A stretch of DNA of 64,000 nucleotides, from the NCBI GenBank assembly GCA_029851415.1, contig CM056742.1, forward strand, positions 146,015,121 through 146,079,120. Reading direction: 5' to 3'. The notes beneath the pieces were generated by a model that did no database searches, was not told the origin of the DNA, and saw only the letters and a program-made list of their open reading frames with translations. The position numbers and the translations under genes are program-made. Origin of the DNA: Eretmocerus hayati. Taxonomy: Eukaryota > Arthropoda > Insecta > Hymenoptera > Aphelinidae. Shown here piece by piece: positions 1-13,883 of the stretch. Numbering within the stretch: the first letter of the stretch is position 1; every line of letters begins with the position of its first letter.

Positions 1-2121
1 TCATCGCGTCATGTTATTCAATGGAGCTATCCCAAGCGTAGTCCTCCTGCTTCTCAAATGTCTTCCATATCTATCTTTTGAGGTCCATCTCTCTCAGACA
101 TCATCGATTCCTCTTAGTATCCATCCAACCAAAGCCATGCATGCAAAGTAACGCATTCACCTTATGCAGATACACCTATTCCATCGTATCCTAGTCAATC
201 TTGGTGTATAGTATACCGTACCGTACACTCTTTTGAATACCAACCGATGCACGTTTGCTCTGTAATACACCATCGTCTATCAGCAATTCAGGTGGTTACA
301 GTGTAAATTCTACATGGAACGACGTATACGTAAATATACGCCATGCAAAATTGCATCCAAGATCCATCCCGCGCGTGTTAATATAAGATCTATTCTATAT
401 AGACACTTGAAATCAGTATAGAGGTCCGTTACCGAGCCCCAAGCTTCATGTACATAGAGTACACCTATGTACTGTGTGGGGATTATTGCGCCGGTCACAT
501 AACGGGGTTCAAGAGATACTGCGCGATGTATACCAGCTGTTGCTATATCAGAATAAGGGGATGGCAATATCTCACCGACGCATCGGCCTACGTTATACCT
601 CGCACAACCATGACGATTCTCTGATGTAGCAGCTACCTCACACTTTAATACTGATGGCACCCACGCCCGCAATGCATTCTCAATCAAGACAACTGCAAAG
701 TTCCCATACAGTAGCTTTGTCGGGTTTGCTAGCTGTTAAGACTATTCGTGTATAGAAATTAACGCTCTAAGATTGTCAAAATTCAAATTTATACTCAAGA
801 ATGTCCCGTTCTAATGACTTAACGTTCGATTGAATTCAAATCTCGCAAATAAATGCGAGATATATCGATTATACTCATGCAGCTACTACCGATACCAACA
901 GACTCTCTGAGCTCTTGCATATAGCGATCGATCAAATATAATAACGAACAATTGCTGCTGTTGTTGCTGATGATGATTTGACCTATCGTTATGTCGTTTT
1001 TCGAACTCTCCACAATCGTTCCTCGCTCGTAATACATAATAGCCAACGATTCACGATCTGCACGATATATCGTATATCTACACTACACTGCACAGCGCAC
1101 GTGCTAACCAATGATCTCTTGTTGTTATACATCAGGTATTCCAAATCATGTGATTTATCAAAGTACAGACAGAAATCGAACAATTGTAATTTCAAAATAA
1201 CTCGCCCATGGCTGATTGAATAACTGTGAGAAAACATTATAAATTCGTGCAGAGCTTCAAGTAGTATGATCGACCATGTGCCTGAAGCAAAAATTACCAA
1301 TTCAGATATGAAAATCGGTTGAGATTGGCCGTTATAATTCGAATGCTCGTGAAAATACTGGATTCAGAATTTTGGAAGAAAATTGGAGAAACGTAAAGCG
1401 TAACGATGTTGTGTTATGAACCACGCAGTATAACCACCATGTTGTATATATATAAGTTACGTAATTTTGCGTACGAGGTAATACCGTTGCATTGTGTTGT
1501 ACGTGCCTGAATTTGTGCACTGACAATATCACTCTTTTACTTCCATAAAGAGATAGATAGTAAAGTCTGTTGAAAATCGGAGACTGGCGAGCTTGAACGA
1601 TTTTCGAGAGACACCATATACGAAGTTCAAGTCACTCTCTTACTTTTTGTCTTTGCGTGAATGGACAACAATTGCCGTACGTCGTCGGAGCAATACAGTA
1701 CAGGCTTTCACTATTTTTATACCTGAGCAATAATTTGACTGTTACAGAGTCGTGAACTGTAGGCCATGAAATTTGCAATTTGTGCGAGAGGTATAGACGT
1801 GTTTTTTGGACGAAAAGCACCGGGGATAATTATTGGTACATGAGTGGACAGCCCACATTTGTCGATGTTTTAACGATTTTGTAAGATAATAATAGTGGCG
1901 TTTGGAAGAAGTGTATGTTTTGTACTTGGAACGTGAGGTGTTAACTGCCTGGTTGAGAATTACTTATAATTGGGTGAGGTGTTGCTAACAGCATCACATA
2001 GCACAATAAATGGGAAACAATTTCATAAGTTATTCTGGAGCAGATATTTGCCAAGAAATAATGCAACTCTGTATTGCGAATAAAGTAAGGAAATCGATGA
2101 TCGATCTTGGAACAAATTACT
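1..2121. other. No supported feature
   Basis: AT-rich sequence with only short chance reading frames (longest about 125 codons, no recognisable motif). It would lie in the long intron downstream of exon B if that gene continues leftward. Confidence 0.6.
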
Positions 2122-2356
2122 TTTTCAGTACACTTGCATCGAAAGCCTGTGGTTTCCGCCCCGATGCCGGGGCAGAAAATCCCGCATTGCCGCCCAGGGC
2201 AGAAAACGACTGAGCATGCGCATCAGACCTCGGCTCGGGCGCGCCCTCGGTCTGCTAGAATGCATGCTCCGACGTTTTCTAACCTGTGCGGCGGTGCGGG
2301 ATTTTGCCCCGAAATCGTGTCGGAAACCATAGAATTTCGATGAAAGTGTACTGAAA
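2122..2356. mobile_element. GC-rich fold-back MITE
   Basis: Ends TTTTCAGTACACTTGCATCG and CGATGAAAGTGTACTGAAAA pair. The arms continue through GGTTTCCG, CGGGGCA, AAATCCCGC and GAAAACG. Near the tip is a second palindrome, GAGCATGCGCA / TGCATGCTC. No coding capacity. It is much richer in G+C than the flanks. Confidence 0.75.
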
Positions 2357-2365
2357 AGAACTATA

Positions 2366-2487
2366 CGCACCTCGGGACGAAAGCAACCCATTGCGGCCAC
2401 GGGTATGCCGCCCTCGCCTGGCGGCTCGTGCGGCAACTCACCCGGGCCGCAATGTGTCACTTTCGGCCCCTCGCGGACGCAGGTGCG
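2366..2487. mobile_element. Short GC-rich inverted repeat, about 120 bp
   Basis: Ends CGCACCT and AGGTGCG pair. GACGAAAG and CTTTCGGCC, CATTGCGGCC and GGCCGCAATG pair towards the centre. TA dinucleotides flank both ends, compatible with a TA target. It abuts the previous fold-back with 9 bp between them. Confidence 0.65.
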
Positions 2488-5400
2488 TAATATACTATAT
2501 CTTGAATTTGAAGCAACAAAAATTTAATCGAGTGTCCTTATTGAATCCATGCCCGAATACACTCTAACTCATGCGCGCGATCGACCTCCAATTGACTCAT
2601 CTCAATCAGGCTGAGATCTGTGATTGAGTTGTGATTAAAATTGAATACAACAAATTTGCCAAAAGCCCAAAATCAAAACAACATTTCAAATTTTGAGAAA
2701 AAAAAAGAATTCCAGCGTAAACTCCTAAGAACAACAAAGTCCCTCCATTGATCGTCAAATCATCTCAGAATTCATGAACAAACCAAAGACGAATGACCTT
2801 ACAAGGTAGATACCACCACTAACCATAAGAACACCATCATTCATCACACACTATTGCACAAGAACGAACGCAACACACAACCAGGCGTAACCATTTTCCA
2901 CCTCAAATCAAAAAAATCCCAAGTTCAATCTATCTCAGGGAGGGGCTCCTGGTTCAGTAAATACCGTTGGATCTATATATAAAGCGAACTTCCTCAGTTG
3001 GATACTCTGCACGCCCATATAACTCTATTCCTTCAAGATATACAGCTGCACCCGGAAACGTCGTTATGCGCGTGCATGGAAAGATCGAGCGGGAAAAGTA
3101 ACGATCCGGTACTACACTCGGATACAACCACTATGTAGCGAAGGTTTTATATGATGATGGTGGTACCGTAAATGTAGCGGTGGTTGGATAGATAAAGACG
3201 GATAGTGATGGCATTTTCCAATGCGGTTACTTACCAGCTCGGTGGGCATGGTGTTGCAAGATCTGAGTGGTAGACTATAAGTTATGGGCGCCGGTTGACT
3301 TCTGTATTCGTGCAAACACGAGCTATTCTTGGACAGTCCACGTGGATAGACTAGGCCGTGGAATTTTGATTGGCCCTTTGTCGATATGTGCACGATTATC
3401 GATTCGCTCGCGCACTCTATCTGCACCTCGTCCGATATTTCCACCATTGCTGTAACATTGTAAACAAATTGGGCTAATTATTATCATTATATAATCAAAA
3501 ATTCTTTAATAGAATATGAGTGATTTCGCCGAAAGTGGGATTTTTTGGGGCCAAAATCGCCACCAAGAGTGATTGGGGTCAAAAAATTATTTCAGTGGCT
3601 CATATCACTTGATTTCCACTCGTTCGGGCACAAAAAGGATGTATTTAGAACTATGTGTCTCAATATAGTGGAGTCAGGCGAAGATATGACAAGTTTAAAA
3701 GGTTGCGGAGGGGGATAAAATGGACGTGTTGCCTCAAAAAATATTCACATTGCTCGGCAATCGATCGTAGGCTCTTTTCCGCATAGATTTGCTCTAATAC
3801 AATCAAACACTACAGGAAAATCACGGGAAATCTCACTTTCAACGGAAACACTGATATACATTAACCTACCAATTGTAGTTCTCGACATGTCATATTTGTA
3901 CCAAAGAATTCGTTGCCCACCGCCACTTTAGGGGCAAAAAATTTTTTTTGTGTAGAACTAATGTTAATTGCGTGCAATGTTAACAATACTTTTGCGAGAA
4001 TTTCTGAGGACCAACATTTTACCTTTGCGTAATAGATTGCGTGATAGTGTTGATATCAATTTTGAGAAATGCTGAGGATTTGTATTAGATGACACAGAGG
4101 TGTAAGTGATGAATTATTGTGGCTATTGAATACCTAAATACAGATCATCATCGACTTTTTGACTCATGTGTAATGGAATCCATACAATCTACACCAATAG
4201 AAATATCTACGATCTTAATAGTACGATTATTGAAATATTCCATTCAGAATCCTTATTGGGTTTTCTAAATCACAGGATATATAATGAAAACGCAATCACA
4301 AGGTATAATTGTTAAGATCTCTGAAATTGAATGATCATTTTGAAACGGCGTGCAAGGAAATCTAATACCGTACATTTTATGTACACTTCCAGCTTATAGA
4401 ATTGAAGAAGACGTGATGTAGGAGTTGGAGGAGGATCCCAAATGAGCAAATCTTAGATATATTAATAACGATAACAGGACTTCTTGAAGCAAAATAAATG
4501 CACACACACATTGGATAGAACTTGATAGATATGCACAGTCTTTGGTGCATCTTACGGTGTAACGACTCGGGGTAGGTAAAGGTAGGTGTACCTAACGGTT
4601 TTATGATTTCATGACTTGTCCCGATGGATGAGTTTGCTCGCTGCGCAAAACTAGCAAACGAATTATGAGCTTGCGCAAGACTTGCACCAGCATGCATATA
4701 TACATACAACGGTACTACTATCTATACCTTATAGCAATATACCAACCAATAGGGAGACTCGTCTCATGAGATTTGGACTCTTACCCATGCATTGGGGAAT
4801 GTCGATTTATCGTGAATTCAGGCAACGGGATGCAGATTTCGGTTATATCTCGATAAGGGGTTTTATGGAAGATAGAGATAGATAGAGAAGAACTAGTATC
4901 TTTACAAGTGGTACTTTGATCGAGAGAGGTATAAGGTATGCAAGATGAATCCTTTGACGTATAGCCTATGATTTTCAGTAGATTGATATGCTGGCATGCT
5001 TGATTGGACTTGTCTGACTTCCGCGTTCGATCGTCATTAGTGATTTGCGTCAGCTTGGGATATTACCAGTTGAGATTGGCAGATTGGCTGTAGGTGCGGG
5101 TTGGAATTCTATTCTATCTTGGATAGAAGATCTTATCATATATTGTGAAAGATTATGGCCACCTTTGGGAATTCATATACTGAAGAAGAAGTATTCGAAA
5201 TAAAAAAAGTTTTTGTCTGATGTCCGATTGCAGTTTTTTGTGACTCGGACTCGAATTAGCGTGACGTGTGGTATCTCGAGCCTGGGATGACAAAAATCAT
5301 CTGATGATCTGGAACATCGTAATGATATTGATGAGGAAAAATTCCACATCGTAGTTTGTAAACAAAGGCTTGCCACCTTGATGAGTTTTTGATGGATCAG

Positions 5401-8400
5401 CACAGTTGATGAGAATGAGATTGAAACAGAAACAAAGAGATTGTGATAAATACATTTGGAACTGACAGTCCAAACTCGTTAATTATCAATCAAGACTTGA
5501 CATTTCACTGATTATCATGATAATACTCGATCATGAGTGTGTTGCAAAATGTCCCAGAATCAAGGAAAATCACCCTGAACATACGGATATTTCCATCATC
5601 GTTCTCTCATGATACCGACCGAAAATTAATTTTATTATCACAAAGTTAGATATCGCGATCTAGCTTGACAATTGAAATTTCATTCAATTAATGTTAACCA
5701 ACGCGACGATCCTTTTGAAATATATTATCAAACACACCTAGCGTGAATGAATCTTCAATGGATATAATGGTATATAGTATAAAAGATAGAGTGAGAGGTA
5801 GCTTAGATAATTCGAGTGATTCAGCGTTGCAATTTGAAAGCATCGCGTCGCAGCACATCAGAAGACGGGGAAGGGGAGATGAGATCCGGCGGAAATGGGC
5901 AAGGCACTCAATCCAAGGACTTTGATTCTAACGAGCGAATCCTTCGTTTGAATGAGTCACGCAATGCAATAGTTAATACTCGCTAAAAAGTGCCCTAACG
6001 ATTCGCTCGATTCGAAATGCGCAACAAATAAAAGATCGTTTGCTATATGGATGTTCTAGCGCAACATATTCTATCCTTCTGCGAATTAGTTTAAATTGTC
6101 GTAACCAAATACGTATAGAAAACTAGTGTCGTTAGAATAAATAGGTATGTATGTAAAACATCGAGTGGTAAAAGACACTCGAGACAACAAGAGTCGATTT
6201 GCTCGCATACCCGACTAAATTTTCTTTCTCGATTCTGAAATTTTACCGTGAAGTTCCTCAAGCTCTCATCCTGTCATCTCGAGCCATTATACCCCTTTTG
6301 CGACCATTCAAATGCGGAATGAGAAATTGGTATCCATATTGTATATAGCTCACGTGCAGAAAATTGATTGGGAGCGAACATGGAGACTGGAGAGGTGTGT
6401 CGAACGTGAGACGAACCGGGACGAACGTTCGGAGACGAACGTTTCAGAGTGTCTTCATTTACACGTCTGTGAAGTTGCTCGCGTAGAAATTTGCATCCCC
6501 TTAAATTTTTCATCAACAAGTGTACTATTTTTCAATACTGTTGAAGTAAATCAACGAGATCAGGGTTATAATTCATTAGTTAAACAGCTATCGAATAATA
6601 AAATTTCATTTTACTCCTCTGCAAAGATGGATTTTGAAAAAGAATATGGCTCTATTGTGATCTATCTGAATTTTTTTTTTTTTTTTTTCATATTTTCGGT
6701 AACATGAAAGTACCTAGATCATTTGAAATATTTTTTCTATTGACTGGTTTACCTAAGTGTTTACACAATTTTTATCAACCAGTTTTCCTAAAAATTGATA
6801 GACTTTTTATGAAAATAGCAAAGTCGAGATCTTTACAACAAAGCATGACACTTGAACTTCTAAAATAATTTGGTTGAATGATATCTGGACAGAATCACAA
6901 TCAACAGAAATTATAATTTTTACGCACCAAATGAATTGAAAATCTGTTCGGAAAGAACGGAGCACGAGAAAATCACACTGTACAATGCAACATCCAGATG
7001 AAGAAACATGAATCGTGCAAAAGGACTAAGAGTTGATTGTCACCATGTTACACTACTACCTCGTACACTATACAGACTGCCTGATGGTTTTTGCGAGGCA
7101 TCAAATAAGTATACGAGCATCTGCATGCAAGTTTTTACGACCGGACATTATTATCCACATCGAAGCTGCATCGGACAGAACCACCAGATTCAAAAAGAGA
7201 CGCAAGAGCAGCACATACATGCAGTTATGCAAGCGCGTCATCGTTGTTGTCGTTTACTCTCTATACAAAATCGAGGCGTCAAAGTCTTCGCGATACGCCG
7301 AATGAATTTCAAAAGCGTCGAAGTACCGATGTATCCAATTCATCTGAACTTCTGATGAGCATGGTTCGTAAAACTTGGAGTGGAACTTGAAATTTCTGAT
7401 GGAGCAAAGCTATATTACACATTTGCTCATAGTCCAGTGTTCATATGCACGGGGGCAAGGATCTAATATCTTTAAAGATCTTTGCAAGCGATCATCTGCA
7501 ATGAGTTAATTGATCCCAGTCAAGGCACGATTGCGTGTAAATTTTCATCTGAGCTTTTACACATGGTGAGAGATCCAAAGATCATTAGCGAAGAGGAATG
7601 CATTCAGTTCGCAGTGAATCTTGCGCGATAACAAGCTACATTTCGAGCTACATGTGCTTACTGCATTGCATGATCCGGTTCATATCCATTTTTCCATCTT
7701 TCAGATTACTTTGCGAGGCTGGAGTTTATTTTATGGGCTCGGCCAATGATGCGTTGGTCATCGATTTGCTTCGTCATTAAATCTGAATCTAAATTAGGCA
7801 GGTGATTTTATTTACAAACTATGATTTGGTTCATTTTTGGATAACTTCGGGTTAGACCAGTATGAATCAGTTCCACGATTTCAAAAAAAGAAAATAAATC
7901 ATTTTGGTTTTTCGAATAACACATCGTAAATGATTATTGTCAAAAAGTCGAAATAATTTTTAAAAGATGATCAATGAAAATGATGACTTAATGGTTGCCG
8001 ATTAATCAAAGACTCATCATAAACCCTTTCAAAAGAGTGATGATAGAATGGGAAAAAAGTTGATATGGATAATTTTATGATTATTTCCCATGGATTAGTC
8101 ATGACACTAAAATAATCAGAGTATCTTGATGGAACTCCAGAATTCCTCCAAATATGATCTCTTGAATACCAACCAGAATCATTCCACAGTTAGTTCATGG
8201 CTGTGGGGGCTGTTTGGTCAGTTTCATGCCATGCTAATGCAAAGGGGTCATGGAACTTGATAATACATCTTGCGAAAAAAATTTTGATGATTCGAAATGT
8301 GAAACAAGTTGTTGAATCCTTGTTATCATGATAATTAAATGCATTTAATTTTACTTCGTCTCTTCCTTTTGTCCCACACAAGTAGAGAAAATATCGGGAG

Positions 8401-8451
8401 GAGAATGTGAACAACTTGGCCGCAGAAACCTCCTAACCTATAATGAAGGCA
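2488..8451. other. Mostly featureless non-coding stretch
   Basis: Apart from a possible micro-exon near 3,235 and a T18 run at 6,671-6,688, I see no gene, fold-back longer than about 30 bp or retroelement protein here. Confidence 0.5.
3235..3262 (-). CDS. Possible 28-nt micro-exon
   Basis: On the minus strand a strong donor (GAGCTG|gtaagtaacc) follows a possible acceptor (gtctaccactcag). Entered after one leftover base, as exon B requires, the exon stays open. An alternative acceptor (gaatacag) would start it at 3,301. The pyrimidine tract is poor and there is no similarity evidence, so this may be a chance match. Confidence 0.17.
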
Positions 8452-8608
8452 TATTTTCATTTCCATTATTTTCTCCGATTTTATCTTACGATTTTGGGTT
8501 AAACGACGAGTGGACGAATTCAAAGGAGGTGATAACAAGTATTAGTCCATTCGTCGTCTAGCCCGAATCACAAGAGGATCGCAGGAAAATGGGAATGTTT
8601 TTCAGGCT
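8452..8608. mobile_element. Degenerate fold-back followed by a T tract
   Basis: The best pairing is GGGTTAAACGACGAGTGGAC with GTCCATTCGTCGTCTAGCCC (8,493-8,565). Weaker pairing of TTCCATTATTTTCTCCGAT with the GCAGGAAAATGGGAA side extends the arms. A T25 run follows at 8,631-8,655. Confidence 0.5.
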
Positions 8609-8630
8609 GCTTAGGTGACGTCCTAGTCAG

Positions 8631-8655
8631 TTTTTTTTTTTTTTTTTTTTTTTTC
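8631..8655 (+). repeat. T25 homopolymer
   Basis: Uninterrupted run of 25 T. It could be a length polymorphism, or the poly-A end of a minus-strand retroposon, but no retroposon body is visible to its left. Confidence 0.9.
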
Positions 8656-10931
8656 AAAGTCTCTGAAGATCAAATCAAAATTCCAAAACCTCAAAGCCAT
8701 AGCTCAAGTCGTTTGGCCGTGAGATCAACTTTAGTGTCAAATGTCAGAATTCGTGCCCCCACCCTAAAATGCCAGGTTTTGTATTATGCTACCACGTTGA
8801 CCGTATTATCCTCATGGTACCGATTTGTGAAAATATTGATACTCATGAGAAAGCTGATTTATGTTTATGCTTTAAAAAGTCGAAAAATCCATCTTAAAAT
8901 TTTCGGGAGCGAGATTTGGGGTTGGCACATTTTCGACGCTCAAGTATCAAAAATTTCGAGGAACCATTCATACAGGTTTAAACTGACTCTCTATATCCAA
9001 TACACTTATTACCACACTAAAACAAATTTGCAAATCTAACCACGCATAAGCTCGTACAAAGCCTCCAAATTTGCATACTATAAAAAAGGATACGAACCAT
9101 GAGTGCGCTGCGCAGTCAATTACACAGAGAGACAATCTTCTTTCAAACACAACGAAGCAGTTCAGTAACATCCTGCCAAAGCAAAGGATAAGTTGTCCAA
9201 CTTTAACAGTGAAGATTCAGAAAGGTGTATACTCATCTCAATGGGATACATCTTGAATGGTTGTGGCGCAATTAGTCGCGCGGGCGCATTAGGCAACTGT
9301 TCTGCGCTTCTTTATTTATCCTTTTGATGCTCATCGGAAGTGGATTTTCACACCGATATCGGTATATAAATTGCTTCGTTGCACAGATTGCTCCATACAA
9401 GTTCACGCATTGCGAATAGATAATTTGAGTACGATAAGATGTCGACAACTACGACAATTGCAAAGGGGAAGAATCGAAACGTATAGTACTTATACACTTT
9501 GCATATCTTATACACTTGCTCCATCTTCTCTTCCTTTATTTTACAAGGATATACACCATACAATTATATCCGCAGTCCCTTGAATTAACTGATAAATGAG
9601 TGTGTGTAACATCGGGTACCTAATTGAGAAATTCACATACGTTAGGTGTGTACTGACCATTGTTCCAAATCCCTGAATTGGCCAAAAAAAAAAGAACACA
9701 TACACAAATGTAAATGGAAGTTCTCCAGTTCGAGTAAATTCTAAATGGAATTGCGGTCACTGCTCAGCTGGTTCAAGTCTTCGCGTAACTCGTCCCGTGG
9801 GCGAAATGAGTATTATTGCGTAATCTCTTATACAGATCGTAAGCGCCCACTTACTTGCATGGACTTTGAGTTATGGGCGTTGGAGATGGCGCGGGTGTGG
9901 ATCGGTGAAAAGAGGTCGTATTGCGAGATCCTCTTATAATGCCGCATCTGCTTAACTTTTTAGTTTGGATTCGCTCGATCGATCTTTATCGCGATATTCA
10001 AGCGCGCTTTTTTGGTAACCAGTCGGTTATTTTGTATGTACAACAGACATCAAGTGTACCATGGATACTTGTTGCGTTAGAATTTCATGTATCTGATTTG
10101 GGCTTTGTTGAATGGTCACTTGTTAACAGATACTTTGAAAGTATGAGAAACGAGAATTCGTGGATATATTGCTTGATTTGAATGCGAAGTACGTCGGATA
10201 TTTTTGATGAAAATGACAATGCTGGATATGGAGTTTGAGCCGTGTACTCATTTCATTCTATGAGCGGTTTTGTACATATGGTCAGACTGTGGGCTAGCTA
10301 ACCACTGATCTTGCTGATTTCTTTAGTTGCGCAAGCCACTATAACGCTTACTGAATTTCTCATTTGGTATAGTCAGGATTCCGAGAAATTCCATTTGATG
10401 CGGTGAATCTTAATTCATAGCAAGTTGCGAAATAAGCTCTTTGAATTGAGAAAATTGAGTTTTACACATTAATGAAGTCTGTAATGGAATGATTTTGATT
10501 TTCGTGCGTGGAATCTGGATAACCTTTCTATTTCGATTGGTATATCATTTTCAGAAAATGAAAGTATTAGGGATGACCACAAAAGGTGTGTTCAAAAAAT
10601 AGACTGACCGCAAGACGTTCGAAACAGTTTAGTTTGATTGCTGATGATGCGAGGGTTGGTAAACGATGTATTAGATTGTGGTCGAATTCGGATGAAATTT
10701 GCGGGTACAAATTTTCAGACCACAAATTCGGACGTTTGGTTTGATGATTCTTCGATTAACTTTCACTATTATACTGATTGAGATCATTGTGGGATCATAG
10801 AACGGTTTACTGCTACGATGTTTGTGACGCTAGCTTATCTGCTAAAAAGCGTTTTTCTTCAAAAGTGATAAATTGGGGGCAATCAAATACCACAAAAAAT
10901 GGCGGAAAACCAATCACACAATACATTACCG
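8656..10931. other. Non-coding stretch with one shared repeat motif
   Basis: GTCAGAATTCGTGCCCCC at about 8,742-8,759 recurs in inverse orientation at 35,385-35,403, so part of this stretch is probably an unrecognised repeat. Nothing else supported. Confidence 0.45.
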
Positions 10932-11439
10932 GTCAAAAGTTTGAATACACTTCAAATTGAAAAGTCAAAATTAAAAATTTCGATATATGTGGCTTCGTTG
11001 GTCCAAATTACTTTAATTCAGCTCATTTAACATTTTTTCTTCAAGTACTCCGATACTTTCTACCGGGCTTTTACCTGTAGCCCGGCAAGTTTTCGTTAAG
11101 AATTGTCAAATTCTTAGAAAAATTCACTATAGTTGGGACAAAACTCAGAACTCTTGATTTCGACTTTCAAATGCCCTTTGAATCATTTTGACCCAACAAC
11201 TCATGTCTGATTTGCAAAGCTCTGAGTTTTGTCCCAACTATAATAAATTTTCTCAAGTGTTCGACACGACCTACCGAGAACCTTTTGTGCCGCCAGAAAA
11301 AAATTCACAATAAATCCTTGAAACGCTTGGAAAAATTGACAAAATGAGCGAAATAAAAGTCGCTCTGGACCAACGAGGTTGCAGATATCGAATTCTCTAA
11401 TTTGAATTTTTCATTTTGAGGTGCACAAACCTTCAACTG
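10932..11439. mobile_element. Fold-back element, about 0.5 kb, diverged arms
   Basis: Outer arms GTCAAAAGTTTG (left) and CAAACCTTCAAC (right) pair, and so do GCTTCGTTGGTCCA and TGGACCAACGAGG. The innermost pair is strongest: ATAGTTGGGACAAAACTCAG with CTGAGTTTTGTCCCAACTAT. Mismatch levels suggest an old insertion. No open frame of note. Confidence 0.72.
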
Positions 11440-13744
11440 TTAGTTTATAGTCAAGATAATTTATGAGATAACGCTCTACAAATTACGGAGCATGTGAGTC
11501 ATCATTACTATGAACCCAATAAAAATCTGCAATGTTTAGGATCAAAATTCCATATCAATCGATTCTTTCGGACACCTTATCATCATCATTACCATATTTC
11601 TTGCAACTTAATTTTTATGATTTTCCAAGATGTATTTCATTGATATCGACTTATACATCGAAATCATGAATCACGCTTGGGTCATTTCTATGATAAAATA
11701 CACCCCATTAGGAATGTCACGTAGAAAGGTTTTCTCCCAAGATCAAGGACATGAAATTCTACACTTGTATAATTCACGCAAGAATGCGAGATGACGCCAA
11801 CGACGCGTATACTCGATTCAAGAGAAAAAAAAACTTCACTTCCGTATGTAACAAATGCACTGGAGACAAGGCTTACTGCACAGGTATCGATTGCCTAATG
11901 ATACGAACACAACGTATCGATTGCACAAGTGTATCAATGCTCGAGTCGTTGCCCTCACGCAAACTTTAATTGTATCCACATTTTATCTCGAATCAAACGC
12001 ATTTTAAGATAGCATGAAGAATTTTTCAAGTTAAAATATTACACCATATTCCCAATAAATAATGGAACGCAGAGGTCACCAAAGTTCAAAACGATTGAGT
12101 CTCCCGGCGGGATTCACGCATCATCCTCAGAACATAATATGATGCTGTAATACATAACGGGTGTCGGTGGAATTGCAAATCGTATACCCAGCAGCGATAC
12201 AACATTTATCTTTTTCGCACACCGTATACTTAATACCCTATGCAAATTCCGTTATAACGCGGTATATAAGCCAAAGCATAATGATGGATTCTCTCGAGCA
12301 TCTTTGAATCTACATCTGTTTGAGAAGACACTTCGTGGCTGTCGTCTGAGAAGACCGTCCTATACTACTATATTATCGTGCGTCTTTCTATCTTCTATCT
12401 ATTAGCTTTACGAAGTCTCTTCCTGTTCAAAGTCAGATTCTCACGATCCAAAGACGCTAGCTGCTGCTGCTGCTGCTATAATGGCAGGAAGGCTTCTCAA
12501 GAAGAAAGAGACAGAAGAAAGGACTCAAAGAAAGGACTGAAAAGTCAAGAATAGAATTAGAAAAGACGCATCACGATTCTGTAAAGTGCGACCGTAATAC
12601 GGTTATTTCACTATCCCTCTGCTCTTATAGAGTTGCAATTCACAATTCAAATGGGACTGATTGGCCTGAACCTTTCCGCATTGAAAGAGCTTAAAAATTC
12701 AAGGAAGTTGCGAAAGAAGCTCACAGAAGGATATCTGAGCTTGAGCTCGTTATATCCCATCGAGAAGCAATTTGTCGTCGTTCAATGATACCATTTTCAA
12801 GTAATCGGCCTTTTGCTCCGCTTTACTCGTTTCGCAATCTCTATTAGAGTCGTGTACAATGTATACATACATTGATGAAATGCACGCAATTCAAATATTC
12901 ATAGGCAATGTTATGGTGATGAATTTCCAACCAAATGTGTTTTCCCGCTTTGATTTAACGAATTTACATATCCGTGAAGGTATATTATATGCAAGTAATA
13001 TAAATGTGTTAGATTCAAGTGAAAGCTTTACCGAGACGTCGTCATTGGAGTTTCCCATTGAGATGTCTTATAGTTGTGGAGCTATTGCAGGATTGGTCTA
13101 CGAGGCTGGATATATCTATGTAGGTATGGTATTTACAGAATGGGTTTTGTAATTCTTATTGAGTACTTTTCTGAATAAAATGATGAATGAATTGGGATAA
13201 TGTGGTTCATTTGTCAGTTGCGCTCGTCGTGCTGTCATCAGTCTATGTCGCGCTTTGGGCGATTGCACCTCTTGGATTTTATGAATATTATGGAGAGGTG
13301 GGGCGAGCAACAGGTGTTAATGGACGGGGATTGAAGATATATACTCTATTAAGTTAGGGTCCGTCTTCCACGGTGAAACACGAGGCTATTGACCTTTCTT
13401 CAACTTTATTCCTCAAGGACAATGTCAAAGCCTTTAGAAGAATACTTTGATCCACATTGTAGTGTGACAGAAGTCATAACCATTTGTGACAATTCACAGG
13501 ATTCGAATTTTTGGAATTAGCGCCCCTAGCTTTCAATTTGACGATTTCACACAATCTTTTTTCGGTGAATTATTCATAGGAACTCATACCTTGTCAATGT
13601 TACAAGATTTTGCAAAAATGTAAGGATCTTGGTCCATTTATAGTAATGACATTTCTAGTGAATTGATTGTAATGATTTTCTTCTTAAAAGATGCAACCAT
13701 GCAACGAGTCAAATTTAAATTACAAACACAGTATGTTTTATCAC
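11440..13744. other. No supported gene
   Basis: Contains the (CTG)n run at 12,459. The longest frame, 12,859-13,152 plus, is 97 codons and lacks family motifs or good splice sites. Confidence 0.5.
12459..12476 (+). repeat. (CTG)n microsatellite
   Basis: About six CTG/TGC triplets in non-coding sequence. Confidence 0.85.
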
Positions 13745-13850
13745 TCCAACCACTGTTTGCATACCGAATCCAGCTTCGAATCTGACATCCAACCAGCCGG
13801 TTGATATTTCAAACAGATGGTTGAGAAAGTCGGTAAAGAGTCAACCAGTT
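13745..13850. repeat. Degenerate GGTTGA-motif cluster
   Basis: CCAACCACTG, ATCCAACCAGCCGGTTGATA, AGATGGTTGAGAAAG and AGTCAACCAGTTG follow in both orientations, just left of the fold-back at 13,884. Confidence 0.45.
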
Positions 13851-13883
13851 GTTTAAAATGTACTTTTTCACTCGAATTCTTTT

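Noticed and set aside
3510..3950. Apparent inverted repeat around TTTTTTGGGGCC and GGGGCAAAAAA
   Set aside because: Extending the arms did not give sustained pairing; likely similar low-complexity words.
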